A stretch of DNA of 64,000 nucleotides from JAAXXJ01 sp964412455 (GTDB lineage: Bacteria > Nitrospirota > UBA9217): the NCBI GenBank assembly GCA_964412455.1, contig CAYPOT010000007.1:27551-91550 (forward strand). The letters are read 5' to 3'. Below are positions 41,316 through 50,551 of the stretch, one piece after another. The notes under the pieces were generated by a model. That model made no database searches, had not been told where the DNA came from, and worked only from the letters and a program-made list of their open reading frames with translations. Positions within the stretch are counted from its first letter, which is position 1. Each line of letters begins with the position of its first letter. The position numbers and the translations under genes were made by a program.

Positions 41316-43304
41316 ATGAAGACCGATCGTCCCATACAGGAGTTTCTCGCAGAGGCGGAGGACATTCTGGAGTCCGCGAGCAGGAGCCTCCTGACCCTGG
41401 AAGACCAGCAGGCGGCCGGACAGGTCGATCCCGACCTTGTCAACGGCCTCTTCCGCGCGATCCACTCGTTCAAGGGCCTCGCCGGGATGTTCGGGCTCAA
41501 GGCGCCTGCCGATCTGTCGCACAAGCTCGAGTTCCTTCTGGACGAGATACGGCTCGGCAAGGTGGGTATGGGCAGCGAGACCCTGAGCGCCCTGTCGGAC
41601 GTTCTGGGGCTTCTGGCGCGGCTCGTGCAGCAGAGCGGCACGGGGCAGCCCTTCGAGGACATTTCCGGGGCGACAGGCCTCGTCGACCGCATCCTCGCCG
41701 CAAAGTCATCAGGAAGCGATCAGTCGCTCCTCTCCCGGGTCAACATTGACCCGTCCCTGCTCCAGGTCCTTACGGAGTACGAGGAGCACCGGTTGAAAGA
41801 GAATATCCGGGAGCGGAAGAACCTCTTCCTGGTCAAGGTGTCGTTCTCGTTCGCCGGGTTCGAGAGCGGCATCCGGGCCTTGACGGAAACTCTGAAACAG
41901 AACGGCGAGATCATCTGCACCCTGCCGACGACGGCCGTCAACGGGGAGGGCATCGGTTTTACCATCATGGTCGGCACCGCCAAGGGGCAGGATGTCCTGT
42001 CGTCGTCGATCTCTTTGCCGAACGTCGCCCTCGAACAGCTGCAGCGCACCGACGAATGCAGCGCTCCCGCGGCGCGAGCGGAGCTGACCATCCTCAAGAG
42101 CGTCAGCAACACGGTGCGCGTGGACATACACAAGCTGGACAGCCTCATGAGCACCGTGGGCGAGCTCCATATCATCAAGAGTGAGATCGGCCGCATCGCC
42201 GCCGATCTGCGCGGACAGCAGGGTTTCACCGGCGACGCCGTGAACCTGTACAAGGCCCACAAGAACCTGGAGCGGCGGCTCAATGAGATACAGGAGGGCA
42301 TTCTCGACGTCCGCATGGTCCCGATCGGCCAGATCTTTACGCGTCTTGCCCAGGTGGTCCGGAACTACGCGCGGGAGGCGGGCAAGGAGATAGACCTCGA
42401 GATCCAGGGAGAAGAGACCGAGCTCGACAAGCTCATGGTCGAGGACCTTGCCGATCCGCTCATGCACCTCATCCGGAACGCCATTGACCATGGGATCGAC
42501 CTGCCGGAGGTCCGGAAGGCGAAGGGCAAGCCCGAACGCGGCCTCGTGCGGATCGCGGCCTTCCCCAAGGGGAACCAGGTCATGATCACCGTGGAGGACG
42601 ACGGCCGGGGGATCGACCTGCAGGCGGTCCTGTCCAAGGCCCGGGAGAAAGGCCTGGTGGAGGGCGAGCTCGACGTTGAGCGCGACCGGAAGGAGGTCCT
42701 GGACCTCATCTTCCTGCCGGGGTTCACCACCAGCGAGACGGTGACGGAGATCTCGGGTCGCGGCGTCGGCATGGACGTGGTGAAGAGGAACGTTTCCCGG
42801 CTTTCGGGCATGATCGATATCGAGACCGAAGCGGGCGTGGGCACCATCTTCACCCTCACGCTTCCCATCACCCTGGCCATCTTCAAGGCGTTGATCATCG
42901 AGACAAGCGGGCGAAGGTTCGCGGTGCCGCTGGGTTCGGTCCTCGAGATCCTGCGGGTAACGCCGGACAAGATCGAGACCATCGAAACGCGCGAGGTGAT
43001 GGCCATTCGCGACGATACCGTGCCGCTTCTCAGGCTCACCGACGCCTTCGATCTGCCGAAGGGGGAGCAGCAGGAAATGCTGTTTGTCATTCTCGTGGGG
43101 CTCGCCGAGCGGAGGCTCGGTCTCATCGTGGAAAGGCTTCGCGGTCAGCAGGAGATCGTCATCAAGCCCCTCGGCAGCCGTCTTGCCGATACGCCGGGGA
43201 TCTCCGGTGCGACGGAACTGGGCGACAAGATCGTCGTGCTCGTATTGGACGTGGAATCGCTCATTGAAGGAGCATTCAAGCGAGCGCAGGCGGCGCGAGC
43301 ATAG
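41316..43304 (+). CDS. cheA: Chemotaxis histidine kinase CheA
   Basis: A 662-residue hybrid without receiver. P1 Hpt domain with phospho-His in FRAIHSFKGLAG (His50), a P2-like linker region (about 150-260), the dimerisation domain (about 265-350), HATPase with LMHLIRNAIDHGID, DDGRGID and GRGVGMDVVKRNV (about 350-510), and a C-terminal CheW-like P5 domain (about 515-655). It autophosphorylates and passes phosphate to CheY and CheB. Start at ATG 41316 because the upstream frame is repeat sequence. Confidence 0.94.
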   Translation: MKTDRPIQEFLAEAEDILESASRSLLTLEDQQAAGQVDPDLVNGLFRAIHSFKGLAGMFGLKAPADLSHKLEFLLDEIRLGKVGMGSETLSALSDVLGLLARLVQQSGTGQPFEDISGATGLVDRILAAKSSGSDQSLLSRVNIDPSLLQVLTEYEEHRLKENIRERKNLFLVKVSFSFAGFESGIRALTETLKQNGEIICTLPTTAVNGEGIGFTIMVGTAKGQDVLSSSISLPNVALEQLQRTDECSAPAARAELTILKSVSNTVRVDIHKLDSLMSTVGELHIIKSEIGRIAADLRGQQGFTGDAVNLYKAHKNLERRLNEIQEGILDVRMVPIGQIFTRLAQVVRNYAREAGKEIDLEIQGEETELDKLMVEDLADPLMHLIRNAIDHGIDLPEVRKAKGKPERGLVRIAAFPKGNQVMITVEDDGRGIDLQAVLSKAREKGLVEGELDVERDRKEVLDLIFLPGFTTSETVTEISGRGVGMDVVKRNVSRLSGMIDIETEAGVGTIFTLTLPITLAIFKALIIETSGRRFAVPLGSVLEILRVTPDKIETIETREVMAIRDDTVPLLRLTDAFDLPKGEQQEMLFVILVGLAERRLGLIVERLRGQQEIVIKPLGSRLADTPGISGATELGDKIVVLVLDVESLIEGAFKRAQAARA

Positions 43305-43435
43305 GAGGGAGAGCGTGTCATTCGGGGATAGGCTACGAAGCCCGTATCGTCAAGCGTCTTGCGGCCATGTCTTAAAGACGAACAACGTCACCGAACGACG
43401 AAACGGGCCTCGTTGCCGTTTGACGGGTATACGCG

Positions 43436-44230
43436 ATGTATGAAGAATTCTACGGGCTGAGGGAAAAGCCGTTCACCAAGACACCGGACCCGCGGTTCCT
43501 GTATCAAAGCCGGAAGCACGCCGAGGCGCTGGCGCGGCTCCAGCTCGCCGTGGAGGACCAGGACATCGTGCTGCTGACCGGCGATATCGGCTGCGGCAAA
43601 ACAACGCTGTCCCGCGCGCTGATCGACGGGTTCGACGCGCGGTACCACCCGGCGCTGATCATCAACCCGAGGCTGTCGCCGATCCAGCTGCTCCAGACGG
43701 TGGCGCTCCGCCTCGGCATCAATGTGGAGCACAGCCGGCATGGGACCCTCGAGGGGATCAACGCGAAGCTCTACGAGCTGTATGAGGAAGGCAAGCGGAC
43801 GGTGCTCATCATCGACGAGGCCCAGCTGATCCCGGGCAAGGAGACCTTCGAGGAGATCCGGCTGCTCACGAACTTCCAGCTCGACGACCGGAACCTCCTG
43901 GCCGTCGTGTTGATCGGCCAGACCGAGCTGAAGGCGCGGCTGGCGAAGCGGCCGTATCGCGCGCTGCGGCAGCGCATCGGGCTCCAGTACCATCTCGGAC
44001 CGCTGGATGAGGCGGAGACCAGAGAGTACGTGGCGCACCGGCTGCGCGTGGCAGGGAGGGAAGCGCCGCTGTTCGACGATGAAGCGATCGCGACCCTTTA
44101 TAATTACAGCGACGGCATCCCGCGGCTCCTCAATGTGCTGGCCGGCAATGCCCTCATCGAGGGATCCGGCCGCGATGCGGCGACCATCACCGGGGAGATC
44201 GTCGAGAACGTGGGGGAAGAACTGAAATAA
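43436..44230 (+). CDS. ExeA/GspA-like AAA ATPase
   Basis: A 264-residue ATPase starting MYEEFYGLREKPFTKTPDPRFLY, the typical N-terminus of the ExeA family. Walker A is GDIGCGKTTLS near residue 48, Walker B VLIIDEAQ near residue 123, and GIPRLLNVLAGNAL is the sensor-2 region. Family members assist secretin assembly or transposition; this one lacks the peptidoglycan-binding C-terminal domain. It sits between cheA and cheW. No type II secretion gene is nearby. The role here is unclear. Confidence 0.85.
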   Translation: MYEEFYGLREKPFTKTPDPRFLYQSRKHAEALARLQLAVEDQDIVLLTGDIGCGKTTLSRALIDGFDARYHPALIINPRLSPIQLLQTVALRLGINVEHSRHGTLEGINAKLYELYEEGKRTVLIIDEAQLIPGKETFEEIRLLTNFQLDDRNLLAVVLIGQTELKARLAKRPYRALRQRIGLQYHLGPLDEAETREYVAHRLRVAGREAPLFDDEAIATLYNYSDGIPRLLNVLAGNALIEGSGRDAATITGEIVENVGEELK

Positions 44231-44317
44231 CAAATAACAAGAACCAAATTACAAATAATTTCCAATGTTCAAAATACGAACTCTTTTGAATTCGGCTTAT
44301 TGAAGTTTCGATATTAT

Positions 44318-44462
44318 TGATGCATTCGTAAAAAGTCAAAAAAGCCGTCTTTGCGAGCGTAGCGAAGCAATCTCGTAGTTCGTATCTGCCTGAAAAATCG
44401 AGATTGCCGCGTCGCTCCGCTCCTCGCAATGACAGCCGTGGGGACTTTTTACGAGACCATCA
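44318..44462. mobile_element. MITE-like element with 20-bp terminal inverted repeats
   Basis: 145 bp. The left end TGATGCATTCGTAAAAAGTC and the inverse of the right end match at 17 of 20 bases. TTAT flanks both sides, as expected for a 4-bp target duplication. The interior has GCGAGCGTAGCGAAGCAATCTC inverted against GAGATTG...CTCCTCGCAATGAC. No coding capacity. Confidence 0.75.
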
Positions 44463-44509
44463 TTATTTGTGATTTGATATTTGTCATTTGAGATTTGGAG
44501 CGAAGCGAC

Positions 44510-45244
44510 GTGGACATCCTGGCGGCACGAAAAAAAGCAGCAGAGCGGGCAAGGGCGGCAAAGCCGGAACAAGCGGCCCCGGTCGAGCGGCCCGGAGTGG
44601 AAACGGCTCCGGCCGAGCCGGCAGGGGATTTCCCTCCGATCCCGGATACCCGCTTCGTGCCCGACGAGCCAGTGCCTGCTCCGCAGCAGGCGTCTGAAGC
44701 GGTCCGTGAGGGCGGACCACCGGAAGCGCAGGCCGTACGGCCGAGCGCGGCAGTTGCTGATGTGCCGGCCGCGTCGGAGCGGGCAAGCGAAGCGGACCGG
44801 AAGCAGGAACCGCAGGAGCAGGAGCTCGAGATGCTCTCGTTCCTGCTCGGCAGTGAAGAATATGTCGTAGCGGTGGACCAGGTCCGCGAGGTGCTGACGC
44901 CCCGGGAGATCACCCCGGTGCCGCACGCGGCGAATTACCTCCTGGGCGTTTGTTCGCTCAGGGGGGCCGTGATGCCGATCATCGACCTGAACCTTCGCCT
45001 GGGCCTCTCCGCAAGCGTCCGGGATGAAAAGTCCCGCATCATCGTGGTGAGCCTGGCTCAGGACGACCAGGTGGGGCTGTTTGTCGACCGTGTGCGCGGC
45101 GTTGTGCGGTTCGCCCCGTCCATCATCCAGCCCGCGCCGGAGACCGTTGCGCAGGGCGCCGGAGCGGAATTCCTGAAGGGCATAGCCCGGAAGAACGACC
45201 GGCTGTACATCCTTCTGGACGTGGAAAAAGCGGCCGGCGCCTGA
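44510..45244 (+). CDS. CheW-like coupling protein with long disordered N-terminus
   Basis: A 244-residue protein. The first 110 residues are rich in Ala, Glu, Pro and Arg and look disordered; residues about 112-240 form a CheW domain (MLSFLLGSEEYVVAVDQVREVL, LLGVCSLRGAVMPIIDLNLRLGL, GLFVDRVRGVV). It couples chemoreceptors to CheA. GTG start with GGAG 9 bases upstream; a TTG five codons earlier is less likely. The next genes encode the multiheme cytochromes. Confidence 0.88.
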   Translation: MDILAARKKAAERARAAKPEQAAPVERPGVETAPAEPAGDFPPIPDTRFVPDEPVPAPQQASEAVREGGPPEAQAVRPSAAVADVPAASERASEADRKQEPQEQELEMLSFLLGSEEYVVAVDQVREVLTPREITPVPHAANYLLGVCSLRGAVMPIIDLNLRLGLSASVRDEKSRIIVVSLAQDDQVGLFVDRVRGVVRFAPSIIQPAPETVAQGAGAEFLKGIARKNDRLYILLDVEKAAGA

Positions 45245-45362
45245 CAGATGTCACTCGATAGGCTACAATAGGTTGTAAGGTCTTATCGCATTGACGCCAG
45301 AGGAACGAAATAAATAACAGGGACAACGAGCGAAAAGAATTCGAATCGACAGGAGGGACATG

Positions 45363-47582
45363 ATGAACATGCACAGGAAGAGACACCCGGGATCGATACT
45401 GCTGATCGTACTCGTTCTCGGAGCATTGTTCAGCGCCTGCGGCGCCGAACAACCGACAGGGTCGACGGTGAACACCGTGCCCGGCTTTGTGACCGCGGGA
45501 ACGCCGACCGCGGGGCTGACTCTCTGCATGCAGTGTCATCCGGCAACGACAGCGGAGTGGTATGACAGCCGGCACGCGAACGTGAACAGCAACCCCACCT
45601 CGACCGGCGCGACCTGCGCCGTGTGCCACAACCAGTTGGGCGATGCGCAGCAGCTCACGCCGAACCGGAACGTGGTGGGCTGCGAATCCTGCCACGGTCC
45701 GGGCAGCCTGCACGTGGCAGGCGGAGGCGTGGGCCCGATCCTGAACGCGGCCTTCTCGGCCGGAGTGATCGGCGGGCCGACGAGCTCGCTCGCCGTGTCG
45801 GGACAGTTCCAAACCTGTCACCAGTGTCATCAGCTCCTGCTTGCCGGTGACCCGGCCAGCCTCACCACCCCGACCTCTGCCCAGCATTCCGGGGTCACCG
45901 GCTCGGTACGGGTCATCACGGACACGCACTTCGCAACGCCGGGCGATTTCTCCAGCGGGTCAAACTCGAAAGACATCACTGGTTATGCCATGGACTATGC
46001 CAGCGAGACGGTCTGCACGGACTGCCACAATCCGCACGGTAAGGTGAACATCAACCAGGAATGGGCAAAGTCGGCCCATGCGGACCGGAACGCGAATGCG
46101 GACCCGCTCGGGTATTTCAGCACCGCCTGGGCGCATTACGACTGGTCCATGGCAAGCAGGGCCGCATGCCAGCGGTGCCACACGACGACGGGATATGCCA
46201 AATATGCTGACGCGCTTCGTTCGGGAAACAGCGCCCTTGCCAAAGGCATCAGGACCGGCACTATCCCGGCTCTGGCATTCTCCGCCACGCCGAGTTTCAA
46301 GCCCGAGATGCTGAAATGCAACGGGTGCCACACCAACAACCGGGGAGCGCTCAGGAATCCCGGCACGATCACTGCGGACTACAGTTATTCAACGACGACG
46401 AACAACATAACCTATGTCGTTTCCGAAGCATCGCATCAGTACCCTGACGTGAAAGCGTCGAACGTCTGCATGGCCTGTCATACCGGCCGGGAAAGCGGCG
46501 AAACCCTCAAGAACCTCAGCCTGACTACCGCTCCCTCCATAACGTCTTATGCGAATCTATCGTTCATCAACTCCCACTACCTGGCAACCGGCGGAACGGT
46601 GTTTACGGCAACGGGATATGAGTTCGACGGCTTTTCATACGCCAACATATCAAGCTACCGGCACGATCAGATCGGCTCGTCCGCGGCGCCGAGCACCGGC
46701 ACGAACGGGCCCTGTGTGGGCTGCCACATGTCGCGGCCCGGCGGGAACGGCGACCACCTGTTCATGCCGGTAAGCAGAAGCACAAACACAGCCACGCCCG
46801 GCCATATTGACGGTGTGGCGAGCGAGGTCTGCATCTACTGCCACACCGTGTCAGGCGCCGGCGGCCTCGAGTACCTGCTCAACGAGCGGAAGGAAGAGTA
46901 TCATGAAGCGCTCCTAGCGACCATGTATGTGCTGGACAAGCGGGGGTTAGCGTTCAGGGCTGCCTATCCCTATATCTATCAGCTGCGGACCGCAAGCACG
47001 TCAACGATCAAGGTCAATGTGATGAATGGGAACGCGACGGTCACCGGTGCCGGAACGCTCTGGACCAGCGGCACTTCCTCCATCGTCCTCGGCAGCAATC
47101 CTGACTATTTCAAGGTGGATGCGAACGGTGTCCTCTATAAGATCATCAACGTAACGAGCAATACGTCGCTCACGCTTGAAACACCATATGATGGAGCCGA
47201 CGCTGCCGGAACTGACTATACGATCATTCGCAGCGGTTCTTCCGGTGGGGTCAAGAACTGGCTGACCCAGACGGGCACAGGGATCACTGCCGCAACATCG
47301 AGCGATACGGACGCCACGGGAGCGCGAACAGGCAAAAATAATCTGGGCGCGGCCTTCAACCTGAACCTGCTGGAGCACGACCCCGGCGCCTACGTGCACA
47401 ACCGCATGTACACGAAGCGTCTCCTGTATGACACGATCGATTGGGCCGACGACAACCTCATGAACAATTCGATCGGGACCACGCTCACCACGAAGCTGCC
47501 CGAAGGGGCCATTTACACGACCGGCGCGGTCAAGTACCTTCTGCCCTACGGCGTGCTCGGCATTCCGGCGGAGCGGCCCTAA
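45363..47582 (+). CDS. Multiheme c-type cytochrome (ten CXXCH), outer-surface lipoprotein candidate
   Basis: A 739-residue exported protein. The signal sequence ends LGALFSAC, a plausible though atypical lipobox. Ten CXXCH heme motifs occur: CMQCH, CAVCH, CESCH, CHQCH, CTDCH, CQRCH, CNGCH, CMACH, CVGCH and CIYCH. After them (about 540-620) comes a beta-rich segment (TVTGAGTLWTSG...TSLTLETPYDG) resembling phage tail-type repeats, then a conserved cytochrome C-terminus with LLEHDPGAYVHNRMYTKRLLYD. Probably the extracellular or periplasmic electron-transfer partner of the conduit encoded next. A second ATG one codon upstream is also possible. Confidence 0.88.
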   Translation: MNMHRKRHPGSILLIVLVLGALFSACGAEQPTGSTVNTVPGFVTAGTPTAGLTLCMQCHPATTAEWYDSRHANVNSNPTSTGATCAVCHNQLGDAQQLTPNRNVVGCESCHGPGSLHVAGGGVGPILNAAFSAGVIGGPTSSLAVSGQFQTCHQCHQLLLAGDPASLTTPTSAQHSGVTGSVRVITDTHFATPGDFSSGSNSKDITGYAMDYASETVCTDCHNPHGKVNINQEWAKSAHADRNANADPLGYFSTAWAHYDWSMASRAACQRCHTTTGYAKYADALRSGNSALAKGIRTGTIPALAFSATPSFKPEMLKCNGCHTNNRGALRNPGTITADYSYSTTTNNITYVVSEASHQYPDVKASNVCMACHTGRESGETLKNLSLTTAPSITSYANLSFINSHYLATGGTVFTATGYEFDGFSYANISSYRHDQIGSSAAPSTGTNGPCVGCHMSRPGGNGDHLFMPVSRSTNTATPGHIDGVASEVCIYCHTVSGAGGLEYLLNERKEEYHEALLATMYVLDKRGLAFRAAYPYIYQLRTASTSTIKVNVMNGNATVTGAGTLWTSGTSSIVLGSNPDYFKVDANGVLYKIINVTSNTSLTLETPYDGADAAGTDYTIIRSGSSGGVKNWLTQTGTGITAATSSDTDATGARTGKNNLGAAFNLNLLEHDPGAYVHNRMYTKRLLYDTIDWADDNLMNNSIGTTLTTKLPEGAIYTTGAVKYLLPYGVLGIPAERP

Positions 47583-47615
47583 CCCACACTCAGAACGAAG
47601 GAGGATTTACCTATC

Positions 47616-48623
47616 ATGGAACGAATGACGAAATGGAAAACCTGGATCCTGGCCGGCATGCTCGGCGCCTTCTTTCTCGCTGGGTGCGCGGCGCTGAAGG
47701 AGGCGAGGCCCCTCATCCTGAACAGGGAGTATGAGAAGATGATCGCCGGCCGCCTCGACGCGGACTACGTGGGCACGGACAACTGCCTGAAGACCTGCCA
47801 CTTTCACGACACGCGGCGGCGCGACTTCGACCTGTCCACCATGGGCGCCCAGCTGTCGCGCGAGTCGGGCATGCCCATTGTGAACTGCGAGTCCTGCCAC
47901 GGGCCGGGGAGCCTTGCCATCGACGGCATCACCCCGGAGAAGGTGGCCAGGGACGCCAAGGCCGGGAAGCAGACGGCCTGCGACTACAAGACGCTGGTGG
48001 ACATGAAGAAGATCCCGGCGCAGGCCAAGTCGCTCATCTGCCTCAAGTGCCACACGGCGAACGCGACCTTCAACCTGCATAACTGGAACGCCAGCACGCA
48101 CAACATGTCCGACGTCTCCTGTTCCGACTGCCACAACATCCACGCCGGCCACAATCTGAAGGTGAAGCCCCGGGAAACCGCGGAGCTCTGTTACACCTGC
48201 CATCAGGACGTCAAGGCGGCCTTCAGCCTCCCGAACCACCATCCGGTGCCGGAGAAGAAGATCTTCTGCACGGATTGCCATGATTCGCACGGCGGCATGT
48301 CGACGAAAAACCTCCGGAAGGACACGGTGAAGGAGACCTGCACGCAATGTCATGCCGAGAAGGAGGGCCCCTTCATGTACGAGCACGCGGACATGAACGA
48401 GGACTGCCGAGCCTGCCATACGCCCCATGGCTCGGTGAACAATAATCTCCTCGTTCAGCGCGAGCCGTTCCTCTGCCTGCAGTGCCATCCGACACACCGC
48501 GTGAGCGGCTCCACTACGGCGGAGTCCAGGCGGGCTGTCTACACCCGATGCACCGACTGCCACTCGCAGATCCACGGCACCGATCTCCCCTCGCCCAGCG
48601 GCAAGGGCACGTTCGTACGATAG
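47616..48623 (+). CDS. MtrA/DmsE-type decaheme c-type cytochrome
   Basis: A 335-residue lipoprotein (lipobox LAGC at about residue 24) with ten heme sites: the first is CLKTCH, a CX3CH variant, and the other nine are CXXCH (CESCH, CLKCH, CSDCH, CYTCH, CTDCH, CTQCH, CRACH, CLQCH, CTDCH). Size, heme count and spacing match MtrA/PioA/DmsE, which sit inside an outer-membrane barrel and pass electrons across it. AAGGAGG lies before the ATG. The barrel gene follows after 9 bases. Confidence 0.92.
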   Translation: MERMTKWKTWILAGMLGAFFLAGCAALKEARPLILNREYEKMIAGRLDADYVGTDNCLKTCHFHDTRRRDFDLSTMGAQLSRESGMPIVNCESCHGPGSLAIDGITPEKVARDAKAGKQTACDYKTLVDMKKIPAQAKSLICLKCHTANATFNLHNWNASTHNMSDVSCSDCHNIHAGHNLKVKPRETAELCYTCHQDVKAAFSLPNHHPVPEKKIFCTDCHDSHGGMSTKNLRKDTVKETCTQCHAEKEGPFMYEHADMNEDCRACHTPHGSVNNNLLVQREPFLCLQCHPTHRVSGSTTAESRRAVYTRCTDCHSQIHGTDLPSPSGKGTFVR

Positions 48624-48632
48624 GAGGCTGAC

Positions 48633-50540
48633 ATGAAAAAGATCATATACCTGATCGCAATGATAGTGCTCCTGGCGCCGCTGGTGTCGGCCCAGGAAAA
48701 GAAGCCTGCGGGAGGGCTGTACCAGCTCGCCACGCCCTTCGAAGGCGACGTCAGACTGGGGTACCGGTGGAACATGACCAGCGGGAATCCCATGGCGGGA
48801 GAATACGAGTACCAGCACTCGTCCATGGCCGGCTCGGCCGTTATCGAGTATGACCCGCTGCCGAACCGCATCCTGTTCGAGACGTATATCCAGAACGAGA
48901 AGGATTACTTTCTCGATTTCGATTACGCCTATGGGGACCTCGTCATGCTGAACCTGATGACGCGGTCGCTGTTCCATAACCTCGAGCATTATTCCCTCGG
49001 CCAGGACGATCCGGCGACTGCGGTGCCGTACTTCACGGACCTGAGCATCGGCGACCTGTACGGAGTATCGGACGCCATGAGCCGCATCCAGGTCCGCGTC
49101 AAGACCCCGGACTTCCCCTTTCATATCTACCTCGAGGCCAAGAACCAGGAGAAGCACGGGACCATCCAGCAGCGCTTCCTGAGCTCCTTCAGCGGCGGGT
49201 TCAATAAACTGGCCCGGTCGCGGGACATCGACTGGGTGACACAGGAGACAAAGGCCACGATCAACAGCCACCTCAGGTGGGTGGAGGTCGAGTACAGCCA
49301 CGCAACGAAGACATTCACCGAAACCCATAGCAAGGTCATGACCGATACCGTGCCGGGCGGCTCGCTGAGCTATACGCACAATCTGGTGCCCGACCTCGAG
49401 TCCTCGGTCGACACGGTCAAGATCCATACGACCCACACCGGCCGCATTGCGGCGAGTGCGACCTATTCATCGGGCGATCGGAAGAACACGTTCAACGAGG
49501 CAAAGGCCACCTTCGAAAACACCGCCGGCGACCTCGGCTGGATCCCGACCAAGGACCTTACCATTGCAGTGAAGTACCGGCATCACGGCGTGGACCAGAC
49601 CAACCCCGACACCGTCACCGCTCTGACAAGCCTTAACACAACGTCGATCTACGCCGTCCGGAACGCAATCAACTACGAGAAGGACATCATGAGCGGTATG
49701 GTCCGGTACCGGGCGACCGAGAATCTCACGGTGCGCGGCGAGTATTCCCTTGAATCCCTCAGCCGGGACGTATGGACGGGAGACGCGGCCGGAAGCTGGC
49801 TGCTTGACGACAAGATCACGAAGAACACGGCCCGGCTCGGCGCCACCTACCGGTTGACGAAAAAACTCATGCTGCGCGGCGATATCAGCCGCCAGACTGC
49901 GGCAGTACCGGCGAACAGCGTGGACAACACCTATCCCGAAACGAGCGACGCGGCGCGGGGAACGCTCACGTGGACTCCTAAATCGTGGTTCAACTGGCTG
50001 CTCGCGGGCGGCACGGTCCGCGAGGAGCGCGCCAGCCTCGGCACGCCGTTCACGGACAAACGGACAACAGAACGGAACCGGGCCTTGAGCTCGGTCACGT
50101 TCATCCTGGGAAAGAAGACCTCGGTCACGCCGAGCTATGCGTTCTTCCAGAACAAGCAGAACGGCCCCGTCGCCTATTCCGACAGCTCCAGCGGCATCAC
50201 GGTGGAGAGCGCCGTGCCCTACACCGACACGGCCCACGTGGCCTCACTTTCGGTCAGCTACGCGCTGGACGACGCGATGCTGTTTACCGCGGAAGCGGGC
50301 AGGAGCTGGTCGCGGGGCAGCTGGCAGAACGCCGGCGTGGTCCCCGGCAGCGCCGGGATCGCCGAGCTGACCAGCATCAAAGTGGTCGAGACCACGGCAG
50401 GCGCCAACCTTGATGTTCGTTACTCAAAGAACCTCGGCACCGAGTTCCGCTACCAGATACGGAAGATCGACGATATCCTTGACGGCGCACAGGATGGCAA
50501 AAACCAGATCGCACTTGCCACCCTGTCGTACAGATGGTAA
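48633..50540 (+). CDS. MtrB/PioB-like outer-membrane beta-barrel porin
   Basis: A 635-residue protein with a signal peptide (to LVSAQ), alternating polar/hydrophobic beta strands across its length and a C-terminal aromatic residue (LATLSYRW) as in outer-membrane barrels. Length and position after the decaheme gene match MtrB/PioB/DmsF, the sheath of a porin-cytochrome conduit. The N-terminal CxxC of some MtrB proteins is absent. An AGGAGG site is present. LolA and BAM would be needed for assembly. Confidence 0.88.
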   Translation: MKKIIYLIAMIVLLAPLVSAQEKKPAGGLYQLATPFEGDVRLGYRWNMTSGNPMAGEYEYQHSSMAGSAVIEYDPLPNRILFETYIQNEKDYFLDFDYAYGDLVMLNLMTRSLFHNLEHYSLGQDDPATAVPYFTDLSIGDLYGVSDAMSRIQVRVKTPDFPFHIYLEAKNQEKHGTIQQRFLSSFSGGFNKLARSRDIDWVTQETKATINSHLRWVEVEYSHATKTFTETHSKVMTDTVPGGSLSYTHNLVPDLESSVDTVKIHTTHTGRIAASATYSSGDRKNTFNEAKATFENTAGDLGWIPTKDLTIAVKYRHHGVDQTNPDTVTALTSLNTTSIYAVRNAINYEKDIMSGMVRYRATENLTVRGEYSLESLSRDVWTGDAAGSWLLDDKITKNTARLGATYRLTKKLMLRGDISRQTAAVPANSVDNTYPETSDAARGTLTWTPKSWFNWLLAGGTVREERASLGTPFTDKRTTERNRALSSVTFILGKKTSVTPSYAFFQNKQNGPVAYSDSSSGITVESAVPYTDTAHVASLSVSYALDDAMLFTAEAGRSWSRGSWQNAGVVPGSAGIAELTSIKVVETTAGANLDVRYSKNLGTEFRYQIRKIDDILDGAQDGKNQIALATLSYRW

Positions 50541-50551
50541 CGGGAGGGAGT

